Source: Hahnella lacustris (GTDB lineage Bacteria; Pseudomonadota; Gammaproteobacteria; Burkholderiales; Burkholderiaceae_A). From it: a stretch of DNA of 64,000 nucleotides. The position numbers and the translations under genes are program-made. The notes under the pieces were generated by a model, which saw only the letters and a list, made by a program, of their open reading frames with translations, made no database searches and was not told where the DNA came from. The stretch spans positions 496,001-560,000 of the forward strand of contig OZ239148.1 in the NCBI GenBank assembly GCA_965194655.1. The letters run 5' to 3'. Positions 16,158 to 24,652 of the stretch are shown here, piece by piece; the stretch's first letter is position 1, and each line of letters begins with the position of its first letter.

Positions 16158-17658
16158 GTCCGAACGAAAGCATACGCAAGTTCAGGTGGTTTGGCTCAAG
16201 CGTGATCTTCGCCTAGAAGATCACCCTGCGCTGACTGCTGCTTCCGCTCAGGGGCCGGTTTTGGTGATGGTGCTCTATGAGCCCTCGCTCTGGGCCTGTC
16301 CCGATGCCAGTGGCCGGCATGCAGGCTTTTATCTCGAGACGCTCACTGAGTTATTGGAGGACTGTCGACGGGAAGGTCTGCCCTGTCTGGTCGAACGTGC
16401 AGAGGCCATCGAGCTCTTGGGCTGGCTTCAGGATCAGTTGGGCGGCTTCACACTCTGGAGTCATCAGGAAACAGGCAACGACCTCAGCTTTCAGCGAGAT
16501 CTTGCGGTGAAGGCCTGGTGCCGTGGGCAAGGGGTGACCTGGCACGAGCTGCCTCAGAACGGCGTGGTGCGTGGCCGTTTGAATCGCGACGAGTGGGGGC
16601 GCATCTGGAATCAGCGCTTTGAGGCACCGAGGCTCACCAGGGTGCGGGCAGATCATCCTGCTCAATCGCAATTGCTGGAGGCTTGGCAGGCGCGAGTCCC
16701 CCATCTCCAGGGGTGGATTCAAAAGTCGGCACAGGACGAATGCCCAGGGCGTCAAACGGGTGGGCGTGCACAGGGTCTGGCGCTCTTGAGGAGCTTTCTC
16801 CATGGAAGGGGCCTGCACTATCGCAGGCACATGAGTGCGCCTGGAACAGGGGAGCAGGCGTGTTCCCGTCTCTCCGCGCACCTTGCCTGGGGAAGCCTGT
16901 CGATTGGCGAAGTGGTCCATGCAGTCTGGCAGGCACGCCGAGACTGGCTTCAGGAGCGTGACAACCCAGACCAGCCTCAGATGTTGGCCAGCCTCAAGAG
17001 CTTTGAGAGTCGTCTGCATTGGCGCTGTCATTTCATTCAGAAGCTAGAGTCTGAGCCCGAGCTCGAGCATCGCTGCTTGCACAGCGCTTATGAGGGCCTA
17101 CGGCCTGCAGAGCCTGATGCGCAGCGGCTTCAAGCCTGGATGCAGGGTCAGACTGGCGTCCCCTTTGTGGACGCCTGCATGCGCTCACTCATCGAAACGG
17201 GATGGCTCAATTTTCGAATGCGCGCGATGCTGGTGAGTTTTGCCAGCCATCATCTCTGGCTGCACTGGCGTGAGCCAGGCCTTCACCTGGCCCGTCTGTA
17301 CACCGACTACGAGCCTGGCATTCATTGGCCGCAGATGCAGATGCAGGCTGGAACCACGGGCATCAACACCATCCGCATGTACAACCCCATGAAGCAAGCT
17401 CAAGATCAGGATCCGGATGGTAGCTTTGTGCGCAAGTGGATCCCGGAGCTCGAGTCTGGAGACTACCCCCCCGCAGTGGTAGACCTTGTAGAAGCCGCGC
17501 GCATGGCTCGAGCACAGGTCTGGTCTGCCCGCAAGGGTCCTGAGGCCACCTCAGAGGCGCGCGCCATTTTCCTCAAGCATGGCAGTCGAGCACCCAGCAG
17601 GGATCGAAGCCCTGGTCGAGTCTCGACCGCTGCAAAATTGCAGCTCGATCTGTTTTAG
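16156..17658 (+). CDS. Cryptochrome/photolyase-family flavoprotein with beta-clamp-like C-terminal tail
   Basis: About 500 residues. The N-terminal antenna-domain fold starts VVWLKRDLRLEDHPAL. The FAD-binding helical domain (about 200-470) has SRLSAHLAWGSLSIGEV, PFVDACMRSLIETGWLNFRMRAMLVSF (split here: PFVDACMRSL, GWLNFRMRAMLVSF) and GINTIRMYNPMKQAQDQDP. This is class I photolyase/cryptochrome-like, probably repairing pyrimidine dimers with light; a non-repair cryptochrome role is possible. The protein ends in KLQLDLF, which matches the bacterial sliding-clamp motif QL(S/D)LF. ATG 16156 is chosen over GTG 16144 from the family N-terminus. Confidence 0.87.
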   Translation: MSERKHTQVQVVWLKRDLRLEDHPALTAASAQGPVLVMVLYEPSLWACPDASGRHAGFYLETLTELLEDCRREGLPCLVERAEAIELLGWLQDQLGGFTLWSHQETGNDLSFQRDLAVKAWCRGQGVTWHELPQNGVVRGRLNRDEWGRIWNQRFEAPRLTRVRADHPAQSQLLEAWQARVPHLQGWIQKSAQDECPGRQTGGRAQGLALLRSFLHGRGLHYRRHMSAPGTGEQACSRLSAHLAWGSLSIGEVVHAVWQARRDWLQERDNPDQPQMLASLKSFESRLHWRCHFIQKLESEPELEHRCLHSAYEGLRPAEPDAQRLQAWMQGQTGVPFVDACMRSLIETGWLNFRMRAMLVSFASHHLWLHWREPGLHLARLYTDYEPGIHWPQMQMQAGTTGINTIRMYNPMKQAQDQDPDGSFVRKWIPELESGDYPPAVVDLVEAARMARAQVWSARKGPEATSEARAIFLKHGSRAPSRDRSPGRVSTAAKLQLDLF

Positions 17659-17670
17659 AGCCCTCACGAT

Positions 17671-18690
17671 CTATGTGGCTCGATTGACATCCACGACGAG
17701 CCGACCTCGGACCTGTCCAGCCAGAATGCGTGGTGCCGCGGCGATCGCCTCTGCGAGGGAAATCTCAGTGGTCATGCTATCGAGCTTGGAGAGGTCGAGG
17801 TCCGAGACCAACTGGTTCCAGGCTGCTTCCCGCTTGTCGCGTGAAATGGTGACGCTGTTGATGCCATAGAGGCAGACACCTCTGAGGATAAAGGGCGCAA
17901 CCGTGGCAGGAAAGTCGAGACCTTGCGCCAGACCACAGGCTGCGACGGCACCACCTGCGCGGGTTGCAGCACAGGCATTGACCAGGGTGTGGCTGCCCAC
18001 GCTGTCGACCACAGCTGCCCAACGCTCCTTCTGAAGCGGCTTGCCCGGCGCCGAGAGCAGTGCCCTGTCCATGACTTCTGTGGCCCCAAGTGCGCGGAGG
18101 TAATCTGATTCTTCAAGACGGCCTGTGGACGCCACCACCGAGTAACCGAGACCTGCCAGCAGGGCGATGGCCACACTGCCCACTCCGCCTGCAGCCCCTG
18201 TGACCAGCACCTCGCCAAGAGCGGGCTCGAGGCCATGTCGCTGCAGAGCCTGAAGGCAGAGCATGGCGGTGTACCCGGCCGTCCCGATGGCCATCGCCTG
18301 CCGGCTGGTGAGGTGGGTCGGGCGATGGATGAGCCAATCTCCCTTCACGCGGGCCTGCTGTGCAAGCCCTCCCCAGTGACCCTCACCCACGCCCCAGCCG
18401 TTCAGGATGACGCCCTGGCCAGGCATGAAGTCGGGGTGGGCGCTCTCTAGGACGGTTCCAGAGAAATCGATGCCGGGAACCATGGGGTAGCTTCGGACCA
18501 CCGGCGCACGACCTGCCGGCGTACCGCCCGTGATGGCGAGGCCATCCTTGAAGTTGATGGTCGAGTAGTCCACGGACACCAAGACATCTTGCTCCCCGGT
18601 TTGCGGCAAATCACTGGTCTCTAGTCCGGTGATAGCCGCCACAGGCTGGGCATCAGGATGGTCTTTGGTGAGCAGAATGGCGTTCAACAT
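17671..18690 (-). CDS. acuI: Acrylyl-CoA reductase / YhdH-type quinone oxidoreductase
   Basis: A 339-residue medium-chain dehydrogenase/reductase of the AcuI/YhdH group, which reduces acrylyl-CoA to propionyl-CoA with NADPH. Seen: STINFKDGLAITG, VPGIDFSGTV, GWGVGEGHWGG, the nucleotide-binding VTGAAGGVGSVAIALLAGLG, and the C-terminal AAPRILAGQVRGRLVVDV. There are no catalytic zinc ligands. The open frame extends to 18726, but ATG 18690 has a GGAGGA site five bases upstream and gives the family N-terminus MLNAILL. Confidence 0.88.
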   Translation of the reverse strand: MLNAILLTKDHPDAQPVAAITGLETSDLPQTGEQDVLVSVDYSTINFKDGLAITGGTPAGRAPVVRSYPMVPGIDFSGTVLESAHPDFMPGQGVILNGWGVGEGHWGGLAQQARVKGDWLIHRPTHLTSRQAMAIGTAGYTAMLCLQALQRHGLEPALGEVLVTGAAGGVGSVAIALLAGLGYSVVASTGRLEESDYLRALGATEVMDRALLSAPGKPLQKERWAAVVDSVGSHTLVNACAATRAGGAVAACGLAQGLDFPATVAPFILRGVCLYGINSVTISRDKREAAWNQLVSDLDLSKLDSMTTEISLAEAIAAAPRILAGQVRGRLVVDVNRAT

Positions 18691-18727
18691 GAAGTCCTCC
18701 ATTTGAAACGGGTAGCATGTTGTCACT

Positions 18728-19861
18728 ATGCCAGAGCAGACCCGAATTTCATTTGAGTTTCCCCAGCAGAATGCCTTGGGCCGCGTTTGTACGGCCTCTG
18801 CTTGGGCCAGGGTTCCTCATGCCGTTGAGGCCGAACAGCGGCGCCCGCTGATGGATCAGATTGCCCAACAGCTCAAGGCCCGTCAGGCCACCCTGGTCGC
18901 TCACTACTATGTGGATGGCTGGATTCAAGACCTGGCCTGGGAGACCGGAGGCTTCGTGGGAGACTCTCTCGAGATGGCACGGTTTGGCCGAGATGCCTCT
19001 AGCAACACGTTGGTGGTCGCCGGGGTTCGCTTTATGGGCGAAACCGCCAAAATCCTGTCGCCTCATAAGACGGTGCTGATGCCGGATTTAGAGGCCACCT
19101 GCTCTCTGGATCTGGGCTGCCCCCCAGAGGACTTTTCCGCCTTTTGTGATGCGCACCCCGATCGAACGGTGCTGGTCTACGCCAACACCAGCGCTGCAGT
19201 GAAGGCACGCGCAGATTGGATGGTGACCAGTTCCTGTGCACTGGCCATCGTTCGCCACCTCCAAGAACGCGGTGAGAAAACTCTCTTTGCACCCGATCGT
19301 CATCTGGGTCGGTACATCGCCGATCAAACCGGAGCAGACATGCTGCTCTGGGGGGGGCACTGCGTTGTGCACGACGAGTTTAAGGCCGCAGAGCTCGCAG
19401 CCATGAAGCGCAGGCATCCCGAGGCCAAGGTGCTGGTGCACCCAGAGTCACCCGCATCGGTGGTGGAGCTCGCGGATGTGGTGGGTTCGACCACCGCACT
19501 CATCAAAGCGGTGACTGACACGTCCGATCAGAGTTTTATCGTGGCCACCGATCAAGGCATTCTGCATCGCATGCGGCAACTTGCCCCGGGCAAGACGCTG
19601 CTCGAGGCCCCCACTGCAGGGGCCAGCGCCACCTGTAAGAGCTGTGCGAACTGCCCCTGGATGGCCATGAACGGACTGGTGGGCATACAAGCCTGCTTGT
19701 CTTACGAGGGGTCTGTCAGTCCCTATGAGGTTCATGTGAATCCAGTCGTTGGTGAGCAGGCGCTCCGGTGTGTAGACCGCATGTTGGCGTTTACTGCGGC
19801 ACACCCCGATCTGCTGGCAAAGGCGCAGCACGGGTTTGTTCGGCATCTTGGTAGCGCCTAA
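18728..19861 (+). CDS. nadA: Quinolinate synthase A
   Basis: A 377-residue [4Fe-4S] enzyme that condenses iminoaspartate with dihydroxyacetone phosphate to quinolinate, the second step of NAD synthesis. Seen: VAHYYVDGWIQDLA, GDSLEMARF, VRFMGETAKIL, MPDLEATCSLDLGCP, VTSSCAL, HPESPASVVELAD and ATCKSCANCPWMAMN, containing the cluster Cys ligands. It precedes nadC by nine bases. It is divergent from acuI with only 37 bp between starts, so its promoter overlaps the acuI 5' end. Confidence 0.96.
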   Translation: MPEQTRISFEFPQQNALGRVCTASAWARVPHAVEAEQRRPLMDQIAQQLKARQATLVAHYYVDGWIQDLAWETGGFVGDSLEMARFGRDASSNTLVVAGVRFMGETAKILSPHKTVLMPDLEATCSLDLGCPPEDFSAFCDAHPDRTVLVYANTSAAVKARADWMVTSSCALAIVRHLQERGEKTLFAPDRHLGRYIADQTGADMLLWGGHCVVHDEFKAAELAAMKRRHPEAKVLVHPESPASVVELADVVGSTTALIKAVTDTSDQSFIVATDQGILHRMRQLAPGKTLLEAPTAGASATCKSCANCPWMAMNGLVGIQACLSYEGSVSPYEVHVNPVVGEQALRCVDRMLAFTAAHPDLLAKAQHGFVRHLGSA

Positions 19862-19870
19862 GGGGACAGC

Positions 19871-20758
19871 GTGCAGGCCGTCTGGACTGAAAACGAAGAT
19901 CTCGTGCAGGCGCGAATGCGCAATATTGAAGATGCGCTTCGAGAGGATGTTGGTCGTGCTGACTGGACGGCCATGCTGGTGCCCGACCGCGCAGTGAGTG
20001 CAACCGTGATCGTGCGAGAGTCCGCAGTCCTGTGTGGCACGGAGTGGTTCTCTGGTTGTCTTCTTGCGCTGGACCCCTCGGCGTCTGTCGAATGGTGTGC
20101 AGCCGACGGCGATCGGCTTGAGCCCAACCAGCAGGTTTGTGAGATTCGAGCGCACTCCCGCGCCTTGCTCTCGGCTGAGCGTCCTGCCCTGAATTTTCTG
20201 CAAACGCTCTCTGCGACTGCAACACAGACGGCTCGGTATGTGTCCGCCATCGTAGGGGCCTCCCCAAACCCGAGAGGCTGCGTCATTTTGGATACGCGTA
20301 AGACGCTTCCCGGGCTTCGGCAGGCGCAGAAGTATGCGGTTCGCATGGGTGGAGGAATGAATCAGAGACTCGCCCTGTGGGACGGCATCCTCATCAAAGA
20401 GAATCACATTGCCGCGGCCGGTGGCATTCGAGCGGCGCTTGAGGCTGCTCGTGCGCTCAATGCTGGGGTGAGCATTCAGGTGGAGGTCGAGTCTCTGGAT
20501 GAGCTGAACCAGGCCTTAGAGGCTGGCGCGCAGAGCATCCTGCTCGACAATTTCTCGCTGCAGGGCTTGAGAGCGGCGGTCACTCAATCGTGGTCGTATG
20601 CCGAGAACAAGGGAGAACCCGCAGCCCTGTTGGAGGCCTCCGGTGGTCTCTCGTTTGAACAGCTGCGTGCGGTGGCTCAGACCGGTGTGGACCGAATCTC
20701 GGTGGGCCGCCTGACCAAAGACATCACAGCGGTGGACTACTCCTTACGCGTTGCTTGA
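19871..20758 (+). CDS. nadC: Nicotinate-nucleotide pyrophosphorylase (quinolinate phosphoribosyltransferase)
   Basis: A 295-residue type II phosphoribosyltransferase converting quinolinate and PRPP to nicotinate mononucleotide. Seen: EDVGRADWTA, AERPALNFLQTLSATAT, LDTRKTLPGLRQAQKYAV, the conserved N(H) loop IKENHIAAAGGI, VEVESLDELNQAL and DRISVGRLTKD. The start is GTG 19871 behind AGGGGAC. It is translated with nadA. Its last 35 bases overlap the convergent nadB 3' end. Confidence 0.96.
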   Translation: MQAVWTENEDLVQARMRNIEDALREDVGRADWTAMLVPDRAVSATVIVRESAVLCGTEWFSGCLLALDPSASVEWCAADGDRLEPNQQVCEIRAHSRALLSAERPALNFLQTLSATATQTARYVSAIVGASPNPRGCVILDTRKTLPGLRQAQKYAVRMGGGMNQRLALWDGILIKENHIAAAGGIRAALEAARALNAGVSIQVEVESLDELNQALEAGAQSILLDNFSLQGLRAAVTQSWSYAENKGEPAALLEASGGLSFEQLRAVAQTGVDRISVGRLTKDITAVDYSLRVA

Positions 20759-22382
20759 TGGGTGTGAGAATGGTGGGGTAGCTCACACCCCAGGGCTGGG
20801 GATAGTCCCGGCTGTAGTGCAGGCCGCGGCTCTCTTTTCGAGTGAGTGCAGACCTGACAATGAGCTCAGCGCATTCAAGAAGGTTTCGAAGTTCGAGCAG
20901 GTCTCGGCTGATGCGGAAGTTTCGGTAGTACTCGTTGACTTCTTCCTTCAGAAGATCAATTCGATGCAAGGCTCGCTCAAGCCTGCGCGTGGTTCGTACG
21001 ATTCCCACATAGTTCCACATGAGGAGCCTCAGCTCATCCCAGTTGTGCGAGATCACCACCGCCTCATCTGCGTCCTCCACCAGGCTCTCGTCCCAGGCCA
21101 GAAGGTCGGGCATGTCGGGCCGCAGGTGGCTGCGTATGTGCTGTGCGGCTGCCTTTCCCACCACCACACATTCGAGCAAGGAGTTGCTCGCAAGGCGATT
21201 GGCGCCATGAAGGCCGGTATAGCCGGTTTCACCCACGGCATAGAGCCCAGGTAGATCTGAGAGGCCGGACAAGTCGGTGACCACCCCCCCGCAGGTGTAG
21301 TGCGCGGCCGGCACCACGGGAATACACTGCTCCGCGATATCGATGCCCAGGGACATGCATCGCGCGTAGATGGTGGGGAAGTGTTCCTGCAGGAATGCTC
21401 GCCCAAGATGGGTTGCATTGAGATGCACAAAGTCCAGGCCATGGCGCTTCATTTCGAAGTCGATCGCGCGCGCCACCACATCGCGAGGGGCGAGTTCTGC
21501 CCGAGCGTCGTGCTGAGGCATGAATCGAGTTCCGTCGGGCAGCTCGAGTAGGGCCCCTTCGCCTCGAAGTGCCTCGGTGATGAGGAAGGTCCGGTCGTCG
21601 GGGTGGTATAGGCAGGTGGGGTGAAACTGAATGAACTCCATATTCGCGACGCGGCAGCCTGCTCTCCAGGCCATGGCAATCCCATCGCCGGTCGCCGTTT
21701 CGGGGTTGCTGGTGTAACGGTAAACCTTGCCTGCGCCGCCCGTAGCCAGAACCACCGCACCCGCTGCAATGGCTTCAACTTGTTGGGTGGCAAGGTTGAG
21801 CGCGTACACCCCATAACAGCCTTGAGCAGGCTTGGCCTTGCCGGCCTCTCTGCGCCCTGCAAGGTGCTTACGAATGATGAGGTCGACGGCCATCCAGCCT
21901 TCCATCAGCTCGATGTTTGGGTGAGCCTTGGCTTTGGCAAGGAGCACATCGTGAATGGCCTTTCCTGTGGCATCTGCGGCGTGGGCAATCCGTCGATGGC
22001 TGTGCCCCCCCTCTTTGACGAGGTGCAGGCCCTCCGGCCCTTGGGGGTCTGGGGTGAACGGAACGCCTTGGTCTAAGAGCCATCGGATGGCAGCGGCACT
22101 GTGTTCAGCAATATGACGAGCAACGGGCTCTACCACCAATCCCGCACCGGCAATGAGGGTGTCCTGCACGTGAGATTCAATGTCGTCGGATTCATCAATC
22201 ACTCCGACGATGCCGCCTTGTGCCCAGGCAGTGGCCGATTCCTCTAGGCTTCGTTTGGCAAGGATCTTGACGGGAATGTGGTCGGCTGCCTCGAGTGCAA
22301 CCGTGAGGCCGGCAAGCCCGGAGCCGATGATGATGAGCGGAGGAGTCATGGTGTGGGAGAGGGGGGAGGGGGCCTGCAGCAC
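20724..22382 (-). CDS. nadB: L-aspartate oxidase
   Basis: A 552-residue (or 541) FAD enzyme oxidising L-aspartate to iminoaspartate, the first step of NAD synthesis. Seen: LIIIGSGLAGLTVAL (FAD site), ESATAWAQGGI, GGHSHRRIAHAADATGKAI, FHPTCLYHPDDRTFLITEA, GEGALL, HYTCGGVVTD and GANRLASNSLLE. GTG 22382 has AGGGA ten bases upstream; ATG 22349 starts closer to the FAD motif but has no visible ribosome site, so the start is open. With nadA-nadC convergent, the whole pathway to NaMN is here. Confidence 0.95.
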   Translation of the reverse strand: MLQAPSPLSHTMTPPLIIIGSGLAGLTVALEAADHIPVKILAKRSLEESATAWAQGGIVGVIDESDDIESHVQDTLIAGAGLVVEPVARHIAEHSAAAIRWLLDQGVPFTPDPQGPEGLHLVKEGGHSHRRIAHAADATGKAIHDVLLAKAKAHPNIELMEGWMAVDLIIRKHLAGRREAGKAKPAQGCYGVYALNLATQQVEAIAAGAVVLATGGAGKVYRYTSNPETATGDGIAMAWRAGCRVANMEFIQFHPTCLYHPDDRTFLITEALRGEGALLELPDGTRFMPQHDARAELAPRDVVARAIDFEMKRHGLDFVHLNATHLGRAFLQEHFPTIYARCMSLGIDIAEQCIPVVPAAHYTCGGVVTDLSGLSDLPGLYAVGETGYTGLHGANRLASNSLLECVVVGKAAAQHIRSHLRPDMPDLLAWDESLVEDADEAVVISHNWDELRLLMWNYVGIVRTTRRLERALHRIDLLKEEVNEYYRNFRISRDLLELRNLLECAELIVRSALTRKESRGLHYSRDYPQPWGVSYPTILTPIKQRVRSSPPL

Positions 22383-22536
22383 CGAAGGCTGCTCCCTGAA
22401 CCGAGGGTTCAGGTGGGCGAGGTCAGAACGGTTTCGGGTTCATCCGACGAGGGACGCTCACGCCCACCGCACAATTTCCAAGCCCTGCACACAATTATTG
22501 GTTCAGAGAAATAAATCCTCCGAGCCACAGGCATTT

Positions 22537-23268
22537 TCAGGATAACAGAAGGGATTGGAGTTCGACACTGGTATTTGCAACGGCGTCTGCACCCCAGTCA
22601 TGAACAGGACGCTCGCTTGAGCAAAATCCAAAGGCCGCCGCAATGGTGTGGCACCCCGCGTGGTATCCGCTCAGGATGTCCCGATAGTCATCACCCACAT
22701 ACACCACTGACTGCGGATGAACACCCAGCGACTCACAGGCAAAGCGCAGCGGCTCAGGATGGGGTTTGGGGTAAGCCGTGGTGTCGCCTGAGACACAGAC
22801 CGCCATGCGTCGGTCGAGGCCCAGGGCCTGAACCAAAGGGTGGGTGAATCTCTCGAACTTATTGGTGACGACCCCCCAGGGGACTCCGCGCCGCTCGAGA
22901 TCGTTCACGATGGAATCGAGTCCCTCCATGAATTGAGTCTGGTCAGCAAGTGCAGCCTCGTAGCGCTCGAGGAACTCATGCTTGAGCGGCTCGAACTCGG
23001 GCGTGTCCCACTCCACTCCAAAGGATTTCTGGATCAGTCCTCTGGCACCCCGTGACGCATAGGGGCGGAGATCGGCGAGAGGTAAGGGCTCAAGGCCTCG
23101 GTCGACCCGCATGGCGTTGGCTGCGCCACCCAGGTCGGCGGCCGTGTCGAGGAGCGTACCGTCGAGATCGAAGAGCACTGCGCGCTGAGACTGTTGGGCC
23201 CACACTGCTCTCCAGTTGGGTCGGGGTATGGGGTGCGGGAGATGTTCTGCGAGCAAATCGGGGTTCAT
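22537..23268 (-). CDS. gph: Phosphoglycolate phosphatase, HAD family
   Basis: 243 residues. The HAD nucleophile motif AVLFDLDGTLLDTAADL lies at about 31-47, after an unusual N-terminal extension of about 28 residues. Further motifs are VVTNK (motif II), KPHPEPL (motif III Lys) and VVYVGDDYRDILSG (motif IV). It hydrolyses 2-phosphoglycolate formed during DNA repair. The start overlaps ubiG by ATGA, the usual ubiG-gph pairing in Betaproteobacteria. The 154-bp gap to nadB is AT-rich in parts, with no clear hairpin terminator. Confidence 0.92.
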   Translation of the reverse strand: MNPDLLAEHLPHPIPRPNWRAVWAQQSQRAVLFDLDGTLLDTAADLGGAANAMRVDRGLEPLPLADLRPYASRGARGLIQKSFGVEWDTPEFEPLKHEFLERYEAALADQTQFMEGLDSIVNDLERRGVPWGVVTNKFERFTHPLVQALGLDRRMAVCVSGDTTAYPKPHPEPLRFACESLGVHPQSVVYVGDDYRDILSGYHAGCHTIAAAFGFCSSERPVHDWGADAVANTSVELQSLLLS

Positions 23269-23969
23269 GGTTTGCGAAAGGCCATGAGGTAATTGACATC
23301 GGTATCTCGCCCCAATGCATAGACCTTCGTGATGGGGTTGTAGGTCATACCGATGAGCTCGACCAATTCTAGGCCTGCGTTCCGTGCCGCTCGACTGAGC
23401 TCAGAGGGCTTGATGAATTTACTGTACTCGTGCGTGCCCCTGGGGAGCAGACGCAAGACATACTCTGCCCCCACAATTGCAAACAAAAAACTCTGCGGAT
23501 TTCGATTGAGGGTGGAGAAGACCACCCAGCCTCCAGGCTTGGCCAGGGCTGAGCAGGCCTGGACGACGGACTCGGGCTCTGGAACATGCTCGAGCATCTC
23601 CATGCAGGTGACCACATCAAACTGCCCTGGCTCTCGCTGAGCCATGTCCTCTGTAGCAATCTGCTCGTAGCGAACCGAGACGCCTGATTCAAGGCCATGC
23701 AACTGGGCTACTTTGAGGCTTTTTTCAGCGAGGTCGATGCCCGTGACCTGAGCCCCTTTTCTGGCCATGGCCTCGGCAAGAATGCCTCCGCCGCAGCCCA
23801 CGTCGATGACTTGCTTTCCGTGTAACGGAGTGAGGCCGTCGATCCAGTCGAGTCTCAGGGGATTGATCTGGTGAAGCGGCTTAAATTCGCTGGTGGGATC
23901 CCACCAGCGGCTGGCCAAGGCACTAAATTTTTCAAGCTCTGCGGGGTCTGCATTGGCATGTGGGTTCAT
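23265..23969 (-). CDS. ubiG: 3-demethylubiquinol / polyprenyl-dihydroxybenzoate O-methyltransferase
   Basis: A 234-residue SAM methyltransferase for both O-methylations of ubiquinone. Seen: FSALASRWWDPTSEFKPLH, NPLRLDWI, the SAM site VIDVGCGGGILAEAMA (about 56-71), VTCMEMLEHVPEP, GGWVVFSTLNRNPQSFL and FIKPSEL. It overlaps both neighbours by ATGA (23265-23268 and 23966-23969), so the four-gene unit from 26100 down to 22537 is translationally coupled. Confidence 0.95.
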   Translation of the reverse strand: MNPHANADPAELEKFSALASRWWDPTSEFKPLHQINPLRLDWIDGLTPLHGKQVIDVGCGGGILAEAMARKGAQVTGIDLAEKSLKVAQLHGLESGVSVRYEQIATEDMAQREPGQFDVVTCMEMLEHVPEPESVVQACSALAKPGGWVVFSTLNRNPQSFLFAIVGAEYVLRLLPRGTHEYSKFIKPSELSRAARNAGLELVELIGMTYNPITKVYALGRDTDVNYLMAFRKP

Positions 23970-24652
23970 TTGTTCAGACGGCTCCCAAGAAGCTCGACTT
24001 CCACCCGCCGGTTCTGGGCACGCCCTTCGCGAGTTTTGTTTGTCGCGATAGGCTTGTCCTCGCCGAAGGACTCCGTGACGATCACTGCGGGGGAGAGACC
24101 CTGTTGAACCAGATAGGCTTTCACCGCATCCGCACGGCGCTCGGAGAGTTTCTGGTTATATCGCTGAGTACCGATCGAGTCTGTATGGCCTTCGACGCGA
24201 ACCTGCTCAATGGTCGCGCCGCGAGCTTTCTCAACCACGGCCTGGAGCTGCGATTGCCCCTCTGGCTTGAGTGCGCTCTTATCGAAATCGAAGAGGGTGT
24301 CTGCACTGAGCTTGAGGGCTTGTGGTGTGGGGGCTACGAGGGGGATCTGAGGTCCAGCGGGCAGCGTGGCCTTGGGCATGGGAGCCGGCGCAGGTGCGAC
24401 TGGGGCTGCCTTTGGGGCGGGGGGAGGAGCGGGTTTCTTCACCAATTGAGGATCGCAGTCCTTCGTGGCCAGTGCTGGTGTGAAATAGCCAGAGCGTACG
24501 CAATGACCTGCGCCGTCCCTTACGACCACGCCTTGGCTGTCTCGCCAGTAAGCGCTGCCCGGTTTAGGCTCTGGGGCGCTCGCGAAGACGGTTGTGGTGC
24601 AGAGGCCCATGAGTGCTGCGATCATAAGAGAGGACATTCTGATGTGGTTCAT
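23966..24652 (-). CDS. ompA: OmpA-family outer-membrane / peptidoglycan-binding protein
   Basis: 228 residues. It has a signal peptide (ends near VFASA), a short Cys-containing region (CVRSGYFTPALATKDCDP), a Pro/Ala-rich linker (about 72-105), and a C-terminal OmpA domain (LFDFDKSALKPEG, VEGHTDSIGTQRYNQKLSER, NRRVEVEL). There is no 8-strand barrel of E. coli type, matching the short OmpA found upstream of ubiG in Bordetella and Burkholderia. It anchors the outer membrane to peptidoglycan. Confidence 0.9.
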   Translation of the reverse strand: MNHIRMSSLMIAALMGLCTTTVFASAPEPKPGSAYWRDSQGVVVRDGAGHCVRSGYFTPALATKDCDPQLVKKPAPPPAPKAAPVAPAPAPMPKATLPAGPQIPLVAPTPQALKLSADTLFDFDKSALKPEGQSQLQAVVEKARGATIEQVRVEGHTDSIGTQRYNQKLSERRADAVKAYLVQQGLSPAVIVTESFGEDKPIATNKTREGRAQNRRVEVELLGSRLNK

